In this document: positions 1 to 12,225 of the stretch, in pieces | Numbering within the stretch: position 1 is the stretch's first letter | How the letters are laid out: the number at the start of each line of letters is the position of its first letter | From: Plicaturopsis crispa FD-325 SS-3 | Taxonomy: Eukaryota; Basidiomycota; Agaricomycetes; Amylocorticiales; Amylocorticiaceae | Length of the DNA: 64,000 nucleotides | Assembly (NCBI GenBank): GCA_000827205.1 | Contig: KN832567.1 | Location: 661,660-725,659, forward strand | Reading direction: 5' to 3' | Notes under the pieces: model-generated | Told to the model about the DNA's origin: nothing | Seen by the model: the letters and a program-made list of their open reading frames with translations, nothing else | Database searches by the model: none | Program-made: the position numbers and the translations under genes

Positions 1-272
1 TGTGTTCAAAATTATTTCGAGCATTGCGATCGGCTCCCGAGCGAATAGGAGCTTTCCGAATGCCAAAATCGCTCATAATCGTTTACGATCTCCGAGAGTT
101 TTTCCTGATGATGTTCTTACTGACAATGGATACTGTTTCTTACAACTTAGAAAGACTCACAGAGCTCATGATAACTAGCATGCAAACCTGGATGCAAGAC
201 AAACTATGATGCGCCGCATACGGATCATACGTGGAACAAAGGGTCCTGTAAGTTTCCATCCTCTCGACAGGC

Positions 273-2114
273 CTACAATATTTGCGTAGCCGCATCCATA
301 TCTTCACCAGAAGATATCTTGATATCGAATCCGCCGCTATCCTTCAATCGTCGGAGAGGCTCTATAATGGGCACCCAGTTAGGAACAGGCTCGAGTGCCC
401 GGAGCTCTGAGTCGGTATCCATCTCCTCCGGCTCAGCGGCCTCGGTTGCAGAGTCCTGAGGATCAGGAATCCAACGAACGGAGAAAATGTACACCTCCTC
501 GAGATACGCGCGCGCCCCGTCTGCCTCTGCCTCTGGCATGGTACTGCCCGCAATGGTTGGCTCCATACGCGAGGCGATCATTTTGGCGAGGAGTTCGCTG
601 CGGTGGCGATTCAGCGCCACATTGTGAAGTCGGACGGTCCGTAATTTGGGAAGTAGATGTGCGGAATTATAAGACACCGTGCGATCGAGACGCGTCAGTA
701 CGGCGGGGTTGGTGAATGTCCATTTTTCGTATTTTGTGTCCTCGCTGGAATCAGAGGACGCAGAGTCTTCGGAGCCAGATGCGGAGTCGTCGAAGCCTCC
801 ATATTGCTCGGCGAATTCTACATGAACGAGCGAGGGGAAGCGCCGGAAACATGCGACGTAACTGTTTGGGGATGTGGTGAAACGAAGAAGGGAAAGACTT
901 TGGAGTTTGAAGCGGCAGCGCTCGTGGAACTCGAGAAAATAACCCCACGTGAAAAAGGCATAGCGCCCAGCGTCCACACATGTGTTCACGAATCTGACAC
1001 TCCGGAGAGCAGGGAAAGTGATTGAACGCTGGACGAATAGATTGTCCCATGCATCACCTCCCGTACCAATGTGCTCCTCGAAGGTCAGGTGGAGGAGTCG
1101 CGAATGTTTCATGGGTCTCACTTGATCGTAAGAAGACCAAACGTCAATAGATGTGATTTCGACTTTGAGGCTTGTCATGTTGGGGGAGCGGAGAAAGAGC
1201 AGGACGAAGACATCGAAGCTGTGACCTCCGCTCATATTGACGGATGTCAATTGAGCCCATGGTATATCCAAATCTCTGTCAATGGCACCTCCAGAATAGC
1301 TCAGCGTGCGTAACGACGGGGAGTCACGAAACAGGGTCACTGGCTTGAATTGTGGAATCCAAATCGGGGGAGCATCGATGCCGAGGTATGTCAAGTACGG
1401 GAAGCTGGTACTTCTTTCACCATACGGATCCCGGAGGAGTCGGAGATCGATGGGAAAGCCGGGCAAGGAAAGGGACCACCAGCGATGGGCATAGGAGATG
1501 GCGAGCTCGACGTATAGTTTCAACCGCTCCTCAAAGTAGGGGCTGAAGGGACGAGGAGAGCAGGTAATGGTTATTTCGAGGGGGAGACTGCCAGCCCGTC
1601 CGAGCCATTGTTCAACTTTGGTGGGTCCCGTATCATCGGTGAGTCCAACGCAGATAGACGCCCACAAGCGAGGCGTTGACAAAGCTATCGCCCGCCACTT
1701 CCGACAGACGAGCGTCAGCAGAAGCGGTGCCGTATCACTGTGTGGTGTGACCATCGGGGGAAGGCAGAATGTAAATATTTCGGAGAGTAGTTCGGCTGGG
1801 AGTCGACGACACGGTGAAAGGATATTTTCGAGGTTCATTATCGAGTCTTTCAGCATCTGCCGCTCGGTCCAGAGTTGACTCTGAGCGTTTTGGACTCCAG
1901 CTAACTCGGTCTCCACAGCAGCAAGTCGTCTCTTTGCCTCGACAAGCATATCGCGTGCGCTGCGGGTTTCTGCAGACGACGGGGGCTCGTTGTTGCGAAG
2001 TAGTTGAGAGACTGAAGAAGTGGATAGCGCTCCCGCAGTTTGACCAAGAGTGGTAGCACATGTGCTGCTTGGCGGTAGATTCGTGCACATAATTCTAGTA
2101 GTATACGCGCTCAT
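273..2114 (-). CDS. F-box domain protein, single exon
   Basis: This uninterrupted 613-residue frame reads as a typical agaricomycete F-box protein. Residues about 48-98 are a charged, heptad-like coiled coil, and an F-box follows at about 103-150 (LPAELLSEIFTFCLP). The remainder is a long region of leucine-rich character, ending in an acidic C-terminal part. F-box proteins dock substrates onto the Skp1-Cullin-F-box ubiquitin ligase; the substrate here is unknown. The absence of introns contrasts with the intron-dense neighbours but is common in this family, which is greatly expanded in mushroom-forming fungi. The gene is divergent from mtr4 across about 620 bp. The start is the most upstream methionine before the coiled coil; a methionine nine residues on is an alternative. 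Confidence 0.85.
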   Translation of the reverse strand: MSAYTTRIMCTNLPPSSTCATTLGQTAGALSTSSVSQLLRNNEPPSSAETRSARDMLVEAKRRLAAVETELAGVQNAQSQLWTERQMLKDSIMNLENILSPCRRLPAELLSEIFTFCLPPMVTPHSDTAPLLLTLVCRKWRAIALSTPRLWASICVGLTDDTGPTKVEQWLGRAGSLPLEITITCSPRPFSPYFEERLKLYVELAISYAHRWWSLSLPGFPIDLRLLRDPYGERSTSFPYLTYLGIDAPPIWIPQFKPVTLFRDSPSLRTLSYSGGAIDRDLDIPWAQLTSVNMSGGHSFDVFVLLFLRSPNMTSLKVEITSIDVWSSYDQVRPMKHSRLLHLTFEEHIGTGGDAWDNLFVQRSITFPALRSVRFVNTCVDAGRYAFFTWGYFLEFHERCRFKLQSLSLLRFTTSPNSYVACFRRFPSLVHVEFAEQYGGFDDSASGSEDSASSDSSEDTKYEKWTFTNPAVLTRLDRTVSYNSAHLLPKLRTVRLHNVALNRHRSELLAKMIASRMEPTIAGSTMPEAEADGARAYLEEVYIFSVRWIPDPQDSATEAAEPEEMDTDSELRALEPVPNWVPIIEPLRRLKDSGGFDIKISSGEDMDAATQIL

Positions 2115-2732
2115 GAATGTCTGTAAATCAGACTAAGAGCAAAACACACCAGGCAGTAGAAATGATGATCGCTCGAGGGTAGCGGTTCGAGACTTCAATT
2201 ACAACTGTAGATGGTATTGATCGTAAGCACCAATTTTCTGAATTCAATGATATCAAGTATTAGTAGCACTGTTCGAGCCGTATGCTTGAGCTCAACGTCA
2301 CCAAGATTGAGGCAGCACGCCTTGGACTACAGTCGACCGTCAAAAATTTGCCGTGAGGATCAAGCCACTGTTGCAGTACTAGTATAAGCACGCAGAATTG
2401 CGTGGTCCAGGATGGTATACAGCACAGACCAGGGAGCCGAGCAGGATGAGAGTGTGCTGTAAGTAAGTACGACACGCGGCAAGCCCGCGAATTTGACATG
2501 CCTTTACGGGCCGTAAACCTCCCCATTTGGGAAGTTCTCGGCGTAATACTCATAGATGCTAGCCACGTGGTAAACGAGATTTGCACGGTCAAGATTTTGG
2601 CCCAGCGTTGGTGCAGGCTCTCTGCACGGTGCAAGTTGGTATAAGCCGCCCACACGATCGCCGACATTCCAGCTCGTCAGAACGCGTACGAATACGACAC
2701 CTCGGATTTCTCTCTTCTGCGACCTCCGAACC
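2115..2732. promoter_or_regulatory. Divergent intergenic region, F-box gene / mtr4
   Basis: These 618 bp separate two divergently transcribed genes, so they should hold both promoters. Short frames here overlap on both strands without family resemblance. I see no clear TATA box at a convincing distance from either start. Confidence 0.4.
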
Positions 2733-5700
2733 ATGGACTCCAACGATCTCTTTTCCTTCCTGGACGGCTCGCAGGATGGCATGCACGAAGAAGATGCAAT
2801 GGACACGGACGACGCGAACTACACCTCGAAGAAGCGAAAGGCCGACACTTCCAAACACTCTCGACCGCCCGTATCAAAAAATGGCGACGACACTCCAATG
2901 GAACAGGACAACGAGCCAGGCCCATCCGCGCCGAAGAAAATTCGCGTGGGTTCTCCAAAGCCGGTGGTCGTAGATGAATTCGAGACGGAGGCTAAGCGAG
3001 AGGTGGCAGCTAGCGCTGGGTTGACCGGTGGTATCGAGGCGGGGTCGCGCTTAGAGCTGAAGCATCAGGTGTGTTACGGGTCTCCCGTGCCAAAATACAC
3101 GAGCGTTGAACGGGCGGTATACAGGTCAGGCATCAAGTAGCCGTACCACCAGGGTACAATTACATCCCAATTGCAAATCATGTCCCGCCTACAAAACCTG
3201 CACGAGAATACAAGTTTATCCTGGATCCCTTCCAGCAAGTATCCGTACATGCTATCCAACGGAACGAAAGTGTCCTGGTGTCTGCCCATACCTCCGCAGG
3301 AAAAACTGTCGTTGCAGAGTATGCCATAGCTCAGTGCTTGCAAAATAAACAGCGGGTCATTTATACGAGTCCTATAAAGGTCAATCCAACTGCAGATCTG
3401 TCTTTGTTACGAGTCCTGACCGCACGTTGACCAAACTCTAGGCTCTCAGCAATCAAAAATACCGTGAAATGCTTGCAGAATTTGGAGACGTTGGACTTAT
3501 GACTGGTGATGTTACAATAAACCCTTCGGCGACATGTTTAGTCATGACTACCGAGGTATGCACTATGTACTCCACTTGCTACCGTATTGCACTGACTAAT
3601 AACCGACAATGAAATAGATTTTGCGTTCGATGCTATACCGAGGCTCCGAAATCATGCGCGAGGTTGCATGGGTCATCTTCGACGAAATCCACTACATGCG
3701 AGATAAAGAGCGCGGAGTTGTCTGGGAAGAAACTATCATCCTCCTACCCCATACCGTCCGCTATGTCTTTCTCTCCGCCACCATCCCAAATGCCATGGAA
3801 TTCGCGGAATGGATATGCAAATCGCACGAGCAGCCCTGTCACGTCGTTTACACGGACTTCCGACCCACGCCGCTCCAGCACTACTTGTTCCCTGCCGGGG
3901 GTGAAGGTATATACTTGGTCGTCAACGAGAAGGGCGAGTTCAGGGAGGATAACTTTACCAAGGCGATGGGGATGCTTCTGGAGAAGATGGGCGACGATCC
4001 TGCGGACCCTAGAGGCGGGAAGGGCAAGAAGGGCAAAACAAAAAAGGGCGGCGACAAGAAAGGTACAAATCGTTTTCTTCTACTATTCGCCATTCCCTAA
4101 CACATTATTCGTATGTAGGCCCTTCCGATATCTCCAAAATCATCAAGATGATCATGCTCAAGAACTACAACCCGGTCATCGTTTTCGCTTTCAGCAAGCG
4201 CGAATGCGAGGCCCTGGCACTGACGCTATCGAAATTCGAGTTCAACAATACCGAGGAGCAGGACCTAGTGACCAACATATTCAATAACGCCATCGAAAAC
4301 CTATCTGTCGATGACCGCCAGCTCCCCCAAATATCCAACCTACTGCCCCTTCTGAAACGCGGTGTTGGTATCCACCACGGCGGTCTCCTTCCCATTCTGA
4401 AGGAGGTCATCGAGATATTGTTCCAAGAAGGGCTGATCAAAGTCCTTTTTGCGACGGAGACATTCTCGATCGGCCTAAACATGCCCGCGAAGACTGTCGT
4501 ATTCACCACAACGCGCAAGTTTGACGGCCGCGAGTTCAGAAACCTCTCGTCTGGGGAGTATATCCAGATGTCCGGGCGCGCTGGACGGCGTGGGCTCGAT
4601 GACCGCGGAGTCGTCATCATGATGTGCGACGAGAAGTTGGAGCCGGCTGGAGCGAAGGAGATGATAAAGGGCGAGGCGGACCGACTCGATTCTGCGTTCC
4701 ATCTTGGATACAACATGGTCCTCAATTTGATGAAGGTCGAAGGCATTAGCCCGGAGTTCATGCTTGAGCGGTGTTTCTTCCAGTTCCAGAACAACGCAGG
4801 CGTTCCCGTGTTGGAGGATCGTGAGTGCATTCCGCTCTCTCGAGCGCAGCTCACTTCGATAGCTAACCGTTTATCAAGAACTCAAGCGGGAGGAGGAGAC
4901 GAAGGATTCCATCGTCATTGCCGACGAGGGTCTGGTCTCTGATTACTACAACTATCGACAACAACTTGACCAGATGGCGGCTGATTTCCGCGACGTCATC
5001 ACCCATCCGAGCTATGCGCTACCATTCCTCCAGCCAGGCCGTCTCGTCAAGGTCAAGCACCAAAAGCTGGATTTCGGCTGGGGCGTCATCATCAACTATC
5101 AAAAACGGTTACCTCCGAAAGTAAGCGCACTCCGGCCAACCATATTTCGCGCCTATGATTGATATGACTATATCTCCTAGAACAGGCCCATGCCTGTGCC
5201 CGAAGAGCTGCCGCCACATGAGCAATACATCATCGATGTCTTGTTAAATTGCGCGGTTGGCTCTGCTCTCAATGGCAAGGAGCGTAATAACGTGGTACCC
5301 ACGCCTGGCGGGATACAGCCTTGTCCTCCCGGTCAGAAGGGTATCCCGCTGGTCGTTCCCGTGCTCCTTACGACGCTGAATGGTATCAGCCACATCCGCA
5401 TATTCTTACCGAAAGACTTACGGCAGGATCAGGCCCGCGAAACGGCCTGGAAGAGCGTATTGGAAGTACAACGCCGATTCCCAGATGGAATTGCCCTCCT
5501 CGATCCGATACAGAACATGGACATCAAAGACGAAAAGTTCAAGACGCTAGTCAAGGTGCGTATAGTGACTTGCATAGCTCATACGACGCTTAAATTATGA
5601 TCGGCAGAAAATTGAAGTCATGGAGGAGAAGATGTTCTCCAGCCCGCTGCACAAGGACCCGCGCTTACCAGAGCTGTATTCTGTGTTCAGCCGAAAGCAG

Positions 5701-6468
5701 GAGTGCCAAACAAAGATCCGTGACCTCAAGAAGCGCATCCAAGCCACGCACGATGTCTTACATCTGGAGGAGCTCAAGTGTCGTAAACGAGTCTTGAGAC
5801 GACTAGGCTTTACCACCGCGGCAGATATCGTCGATATGAAGGGTCGGGTCGCTTGCGAGATCAGCACTGGCGACGAGTTGCTGTTGACAGAATTGATATT
5901 CAATGGCGCCTTCAACTCGCTCTCGCCAGAGCAATCTGCTGGCCTTTTAAGCTGCTTCGTGTTCACGGAAAAAGTGCGTGCTTGCTCTATTTCTTCGTGA
6001 CCGCAGTACTCACCGCGGGTGTTTCAGAGCGAGCACCAAGTCAAGCTGAAGGAAGAGCTGGCCGCACCCTTGCGAGTGATGCAGGAGATCGCGCGAAGAA
6101 TAGCGAAAGTCTCGAAGGAATCCAAACTCCCTGTCGTAGAGGAAGACTATGTGTCTTCCTTCAAGGTTGAGCTCATGGACGCTGTTGTACAATGGTGTCG
6201 GGGCGCGTCCTTTGCCGATATATGCAAGGTGAGAATCACCCGGTTTCATTCTCTACCTTCACGTTCGCTGACTTCTGGCCTCTAGCTCACCGACCAGTTT
6301 GAGGGAAGTCTGATCCGGGTATTCCGTAGGCTTGGAGAGCTCCTCCGACAGATGTCACAGGCGGCGAAGGTCATCGGGAATACGGAGCTGCAGGAGAAGT
6401 TCGAGAAATCCTCAGAGATGCTCGAGCGTCCCAATTCTGTTATCTTCTGCTCGTCGTTGTATCTGTAG
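2733..6468 (+). CDS. mtr4: Mtr4/Dob1 exosome RNA helicase (Ski2-like)
   Basis: This is the nuclear DExH helicase of the TRAMP and related complexes, which unwinds RNA and feeds it to the exosome for rRNA processing and nuclear RNA decay. The acidic N-terminus ([15 protein letters not shown]) leads into the diagnostic HQVRHQVA segment. Then come Walker A (AHTSAGKT), motif II DEIH, motif III SAT, and in the second RecA domain the strongly conserved [10 protein letters not shown]. The arch/KOW insertion ([19 protein letters not shown]) and the C-terminal helical DSHCT region follow. At least seven short introns interrupt it, for example after HQ near 3069, inside the region 3380-3440, and near 4060-4120. 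The last exon ends VIFCSSLYL then TAG at 6466. A lysine-rich linker ([16 protein letters not shown]) lies between the RecA domains. Near-identity to yeast and human Mtr4 around the motifs separates it from cytoplasmic Ski2. Confidence 0.95.
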
Positions 6469-6661
6469 TTGATCCTTGTAATGATATGGCTTGGCATGGA
6501 ACATTGAGGGAGCACCCGAACACACATCGTAGAAGTTGCACATCTTGCATCGCGTTTCACGAGATCAAGCCAAGTTACATATGAATACTACATTTCCCCG
6601 GATTCTTCGCCTACCTACTGATAAAGCAGGTAAATCAACCTTTATACCAATTGTTTTAATC

Positions 6662-9138
6662 CTAGCATGCAGCACCCTCAACCCAGACACCGGCTTAGTA
6701 GAGCGTGAGCGTCAATTAGTGAGAGTGATTCATTGAAAAAGACAAGAGCACTGACCTGCTCCGCCCGGGGTGTCGCCCTCAGTCCACCAGGACGCCGTCC
6801 ACAAGTTACCATCTGTACGGCCACGTTAGTCATCGAAATAACATGATTTAGCCATCGCTGTACTCACTGTAAGTGACGGTTGAGCCACCGGTGTACGCGG
6901 TCTTGTTATACATGGTCAGTATCATGGAAAGGTGGGTACTACACTACAGATGAAACTCACAGATGAGCTCCAAGCCGATGCCGAGCTGCAGCTCGATCCC
7001 GAAGCTGTCGTAGTAGCGGGAGCAGATCCAGACGTAGATGCGGTTGAAGACGTCGGAGCGGCCGTGGTAGACGCGGGGACTGAAGTAGAGGAGCTAGCAG
7101 CAGTGGTGCTAGAACTCCCACTGCTGGACGTGGTCGAGGTGCTGGAACCGTTCATGTTGTCGCGGATGTTATCCCATTTACTGTTGGGGTAGCTAATGTG
7201 GTTCTAGTCCGAGTGTAAGCATCTCAGTGATTGAATAACACAGTCGCCCTCACCTGTGTCTGATCCAAGCTTCCGTAGACACCAGAAACAGTGCCGACCA
7301 GCGAGTCGGCGCCAACTTTGTCGGTTGAAAGATCCCAGTACATGGATCCGGCAAGGTCATTTGCCTGTACGTATTTTGCCTTGAGAGTCACAATATTCGG
7401 TGTGTCGTAAGACACGAGCTCCTTCTTGGCGGAGTCGTACGAGTAACTGGATACGTCCGTCGTATTTTCGTAGACTACAGCCGCAATCAACACGGGAGTC
7501 AATCTTAGAGTGTCGGTGTGTACACGCACCTTGTGACCCTGAAAGAGGTAGGGTGTTGTATGAGTATACTCCGGCCTGGATTGTACCTGGGCCAATGCCC
7601 GTGTACGCATCACCAAGACCATCGGTCTCCTCGAATGCGCGGCCATAGAGCGGTATGCCTGGCAGTTACGCATAAGCGATACATCCAAATGAATGAGGCG
7701 ATCGTCAGGAAGTCATACCCATGTTTATCTTTCCGATTGTGGCACCGTTTGCGGTGAAAAATTTAATGGCCTTGTCGGTACTGACATTGGTGCGCACGCC
7801 TCCGTACAAGTTAGCCTGGTTGTCGGCCTGCGAGATGTCTCAATAAGCAAACGGAACTCTTTGTTTTCGAGGATGTGGATGCTCACAAAGGTTAGCCAAG
7901 ATCCAGCATAGTCATAGGCCTGGTGATAATAGTTCAGACGCTGAGCTTGAGATCAAGGCAGGACACATTTTCACTCACCATGAGATTCCAGTATGTCAGT
8001 GCTTTGTCCATTTGACCGAATACGAGATTCTCCGAGTTGTTGTATCCCGCAGAGACAGCAGCCTGCACGAAGAGCCGTAAGCATCAGCACCTCTAGATAC
8101 AGCGGTAGACGAACGGTAAGCTGGTAAGGAGTCTTGTCGCCTTTCTTCGTCTGGAGGTTATCAAAAGCCGTGCGCAAGTCAGTGAGCAGGTCGGCAAATC
8201 CTTGGGCGTTTGTCGTCGAAGGGTATTCGAAATCGATGTCTCTGAATTCGAAGGGTTAGCTTGAGCATCTCCACACGCGTCTGTTACTTACATTCCATCG
8301 AAGCCATAGTCTTCGATGAGCTGAACCGCACTGGTGATAAATGCTGAACGGAGGGATGCATCCGTGACGAAGTCGAAATGGTTTTCTTGCGAATAGGTCC
8401 AGCCACCGATGGACAAGAGAACCTTCAAGTTTCTGAGGACATTACGAGGATTAGCACGACCATAAACAACCCCCATTGACGGGCACTACCTGTTAGCGAG
8501 TTTAAGAAGATACATCTACGAGCCACGTTAGCCCATGCAAGTCAGCAAAAGAACGAGTGTAAACGCTCACCTGCTTGAGGCATCCGTATAAGTTATTGCC
8601 AGGTTCATCCCAGGAATCACCGTCGTAGTGTTTCTGTTATTGTCCTGGTTTCAGCAACTCCATCATGTGGCATTTGACAGAGACTGTACCTGTTCATCTG
8701 CATACGAGTCTGTGAGACTGATCACACCAGTCGAAGCCGAGACGTCCGCGAACGCATACAGGATATGCGTCAAGTCGGATGGAGTGATGTTTTGTGGCTC
8801 TGTAGATGTGACGTATAGTGAGAACGGTAAACATGTGGATAAGTCAGAACGTACGGAAGTTTGCGCCATATATTCCCCTGCAGAAGATTATTTTTTTCAG
8901 TTCAATCGACAGCTGAGAAGGGTGTCGTCACGCACCAGTTCGTGAAGTATGCGGCTTGTACCTTTCCGGTGTCGCGCTTCTGGATAGTGTGCGGGTGGAC
9001 GGTTTTCTCCATGGAATATACGCGTGCCGGACTCTTATAGTCGGCAGGGCGCTGCATAACCTGCGTCCCTTGGACAAGCACAAGAGACGCGAGCAGGGAA
9101 GCCACTAGGAGGGCGGCATTGCGAAAACTCGGAGACAT
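6662..9138 (-). CDS. Secreted GH18 chitinase with C-terminal CBM5/12
   Basis: This is an endo-acting chitinase for cell-wall remodelling or degradation of fungal or insect chitin. A signal peptide (about residues 1-24) and a propeptide-like stretch ending in KR precede the TIM barrel. Barrel landmarks are VQAAYFTNW, ILYAFADV, LLSIGGWT and, across an intron near 8240-8290, GFDGIDIDFEYP. The last is the DxxDxDxE catalytic motif with its acid glutamate. MYWDLSTDK marks the late barrel strand. A Ser/Thr/Ala-rich linker (about 6975-7150) leads to a small module with TAYTGGSTVTY and LWTASWWTEGDTPGG, the aromatic pattern of chitin-binding CBM5/12. The protein ends GVWVEGAAC then TAG. Many introns of 50-70 nt break it. 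Its promoter lies downstream of the aspartic protease on the same strand. Confidence 0.93.
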
Positions 9139-9933
9139 TCTCGCAGAAAGTGCCGTTTATCGACCACAGCGGAGGTTTGGAATCGGGCTGAGTGCTCACA
9201 AGAAGGAACCCGCCTTATATCTGAAAGGGACCGCCGTAGAAGCAGCGATCCATGAGGGCGCCCTCCCCGGTGCACCTCATGGTCGCAGATAAAGCTTTTG
9301 AGCTGTCTTGAACGAATAAGGGCTACAGCACCGCGGCAGGGCACCGTACATGAGCATCGATAGGTTCCTGTGAGCACGAGACACTGTAGCGCATGTGTCC
9401 GAGGTTCCTAAAGAATCATGGAAATCAATATCTACAACCAGACATACCAACAGATATTCGCCCAGTTTGTTTCAGATTTGAATAGAAAGCATTGTTGATT
9501 CCCATGCAAGGTTGAAATCATCTTGAATACAAGGGTGAAACTGTGTTCCGTTCATTGAGTTACATCCGCAGAGCAGGCCAAAAACGTGAGGATAGGTGCG
9601 TATTCTCCAGGGCACCTCGTAGAATTCGAAGCTCGGTGAATGCCAATCCAGAACCAAGCCGTCAACGCACGATATTAACAAAGAGACGACAGAACCCGTA
9701 GACAACAGATTCAGATCCCGAGAACGCGATAAATAGCCAGTACAGCGCCGTGTACATATCAGATGCAGAGAGAAGCAGAGCGAAAGCATGGGTCCCGTGC
9801 GATAGCGTTCGGAATCGGAATTCGGATATCGCAACTCAAATTGGACAGGAGGGGGAAACAATGGTCGACGGCAGGTCTCGAGTGCAGGGGGAGGCCAGGC
9901 CAGGGAGGCGAGATAGCATAGGATAGCACGCGG
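9139..9933 (-). promoter_or_regulatory. Upstream region of the chitinase gene
   Basis: These 795 bp between chitinase and protease hold no supportable gene. The short frames at 9105-9377 and 9472-9861 on the minus strand lack domains. The proximal part carries a TATA-like element, listed separately. Confidence 0.4.
9214..9220 (-). promoter_or_regulatory. TATA-like element of the chitinase promoter
   Basis: Read on the minus strand this is ATATAAG, about 76 nt upstream of the chitinase start codon. The spacing suits a short 5' leader for a regulated secreted enzyme. The assignment rests on motif and position only. Confidence 0.4.
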
Positions 9934-11737
9934 CTAACGCCTCGGAGTGTAGGCAGTGTGAGGGGCCGAAAATACGTGCAGATCCACGGGAGCGGCGGGC
10001 GCAGGATCGTAGAGCGGTCGGTAGACTTGGCCCTTCATGATAGTACCGCCAGTATTGCTCCTACGTCGTTTGACGAACCAGAAGCCCAGCGCGACAATGG
10101 CGCCCGCAGTCAAGGCGCCAAGGACTGTGATGGCAGCGATGACCACTGTGCGAGTATTTTTCTGCGTCGCCCGTAATTTCTCGAATTCGTTATGGGCAGC
10201 TGTAGTGTCATTCGTCACCGAGAGAAGCTGAACGAATGGTGGCGCGATAGATGTCCCATTGTCTCCGTCCACGAAATTGCCGAAATTGATGAGCACATAT
10301 GCATTTCGGACTGGATGGGGATCGCGTAGTCAGTGATGGCGCCGTGTGACGCAGAGTTTGAGATACATACGCCAAGCCATCCCGAATATCATATCGTACG
10401 TTGGCGCAGAATTAGTTGAAACAGGCATGGGCTGAAACTAAGTAGGAAGTTGGGTCAGGTCAGAGTTGGGCGCTCGTGGAATATAGCGGCGTACCGATCC
10501 GATACACATTGAGGCACCCGAATTAAACGTTGTATCCAAGGGGTGTACAGGAAAGTCCTTCCCTCCAAAACGAAAGCTGATGTTCAAGGCCTGATTGCAG
10601 GGTAGCGACCAAAATCCGTTTGCGAACTTAGCCCCGTCGACTTTGCTATAAATCGCATCCGAGACGGACCTGCGTGATCACGAGGATATGTCCAGGTCAA
10701 GACATCGTCGACTGAAGCTGAACTGTACGCACTTGGGAACTTGTGGAAATGTGAAACCTGTGTCTATTATGACAGTCGGCCTTTTCTCCGTGCCATTAAC
10801 CATAGTGGTGATCGGAATGACGGAGCCGTCCGGCCCAGTGATGCCGTTTTCGTCCAGGAATATCCCCCAATGCTGCGTGGTCTTTCCTGGGATAGTTGCG
10901 ACGTCGAGCTTCGGCTGACTGGAGATGTCTTCGTATCCAGGAATGATTTCTCCGATGGTTAGATCACCCGGAAATGGATCATCTGGATCGTCGGAGCGAC
11001 CGAGGAGTACACTTATGAAGTTCGGGGTAGACGTGTTCTGGCGAAAGATTCTATCCAACGGAGGATCACCAGCACTGCTGTTCATGGTGTGTCGCACCTC
11101 GGACCCTGTGCTTGGCCCCAGGCCAATGATACCTTGTGTACCGGTAGGAAAGCCGGTCACAGTGCCCAAAGCCGCGTCGACTAGACACATGCTTTGAGTA
11201 AAATCGCAGAACAGAGCAGTGACACTTCTTACTATATGCCTGGTCAGATATCACGTATCCCGAGAAGTTCATGGGTGCAGTCCTGATGGGAGCTGTTTGA
11301 TTCTTCGTAAGGAACGCGCGAACCGCCTGAAAGTTGAACGAGTTACTTACCATGTAAACTTCCTTTGACGTATGTGATACTCGCGCTCTTCCCAGTGTCG
11401 GTACTCCCCGTAACGTTGCCCAGCACCCATAAATCGGCGCTATGCATGCATTGATCAACAGGTGCTGCAGGGTGTGGACGATAGTATGCGCATACCTTCC
11501 GGTGTCTATCAGGATATCAAACTGGTGGCTCCCAACCGTGACTTCGGTCAGATATTTGACATCGTCGTCGTCGGTCAGGGTGGCATTGCCAACGAGGTTT
11601 CCTCTTCGAGTCAAAGATGCAGCACTGGAATGACGCTTGGGAAGTATGCCCTTCAAGGGCATTCGTATCGCGCCGGCAAGCTCATTGAGCAAGCACGAGC
11701 TGGTGAAGAGTAGCATACATTGTGAAAATGGCTTCAT
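9934..11737 (-). CDS. Membrane-anchored pepsin-like aspartic protease (A1)
   Basis: This is an aspartic endopeptidase of the A1 family. An N-terminal signal sequence and prosegment precede the first catalytic motif, DTGSADLWV, which is split by an intron after the second base of the Ser codon (near 11455-11510). The second catalytic motif is VIIDTGFTF at about 10775. A conserved core block GIIGLGPSTGSE lies between them. After the fold comes a juxtamembrane stretch, a transmembrane helix (VVIAAITVLGALTAGAIVAL) and a basic stop-transfer KRRR with a cytoplasmic tail of about 40 residues. It should therefore be a type I protein with its catalytic domain outside the cell or in the secretory lumen, a layout shared with yapsin-like and basidiomycete surface proteases. 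The position-plus-one residues (S and F) are acceptable variants. Substrate is unknown. Confidence 0.9.
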
Positions 11738-11893
11738 GAGAGGTGGAGAAAACTAGACAAGTGACAAATTTCTCTACTTACCAAGGTTTGGCGCTTATGG
11801 AGGCATGCAGCCATCAGCGTGTAGTTTAAGGCACTGCCGAGGTGCTGTAAAACTTGTGCGGCTGTGCCAACGCGGCGCGTAGCCTTCGACTTG

Positions 11894-11913
11894 AGCGCTC
11901 AGCGCTCAGCGCT
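11894..11913. repeat. Three AGCGCT palindromes at 7-bp spacing
   Basis: AGCGCT occurs at 11894, 11901 and 11908 in the region between the minus-strand protease and the plus-strand F-box gene. It is a short head-to-tail array of a self-complementary hexamer, possibly a cluster of factor-binding sites or simply slippage. Confidence 0.5.
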
Positions 11914-12225
11914 CGTTCATTCCGCTACATTGCCGACAAGGCTGTGTACTCACCGTGTCCCGTACTGCAACACTTTCCTGCCACTGGGATATTGACGAAA
12001 CCAGGCTGGACATCCAGAAAAGAGGCGTTTTCGAGTTGTCAGTCACGGTACAGCGGCAACCGTGACGATGATTTGATTCCGATGCTCGGCTGCAGTGATT
12101 TGTTTGGGACATGGGCGTCGCGGAGATGAACCAACCTTCATAGCAATTCTTTGCACTCAGACTTGACTTGGGCTCTATTTCTTGCGTGTGATTTCATTAC
12201 ATCTCCTCATCCAAATACTTCATCG

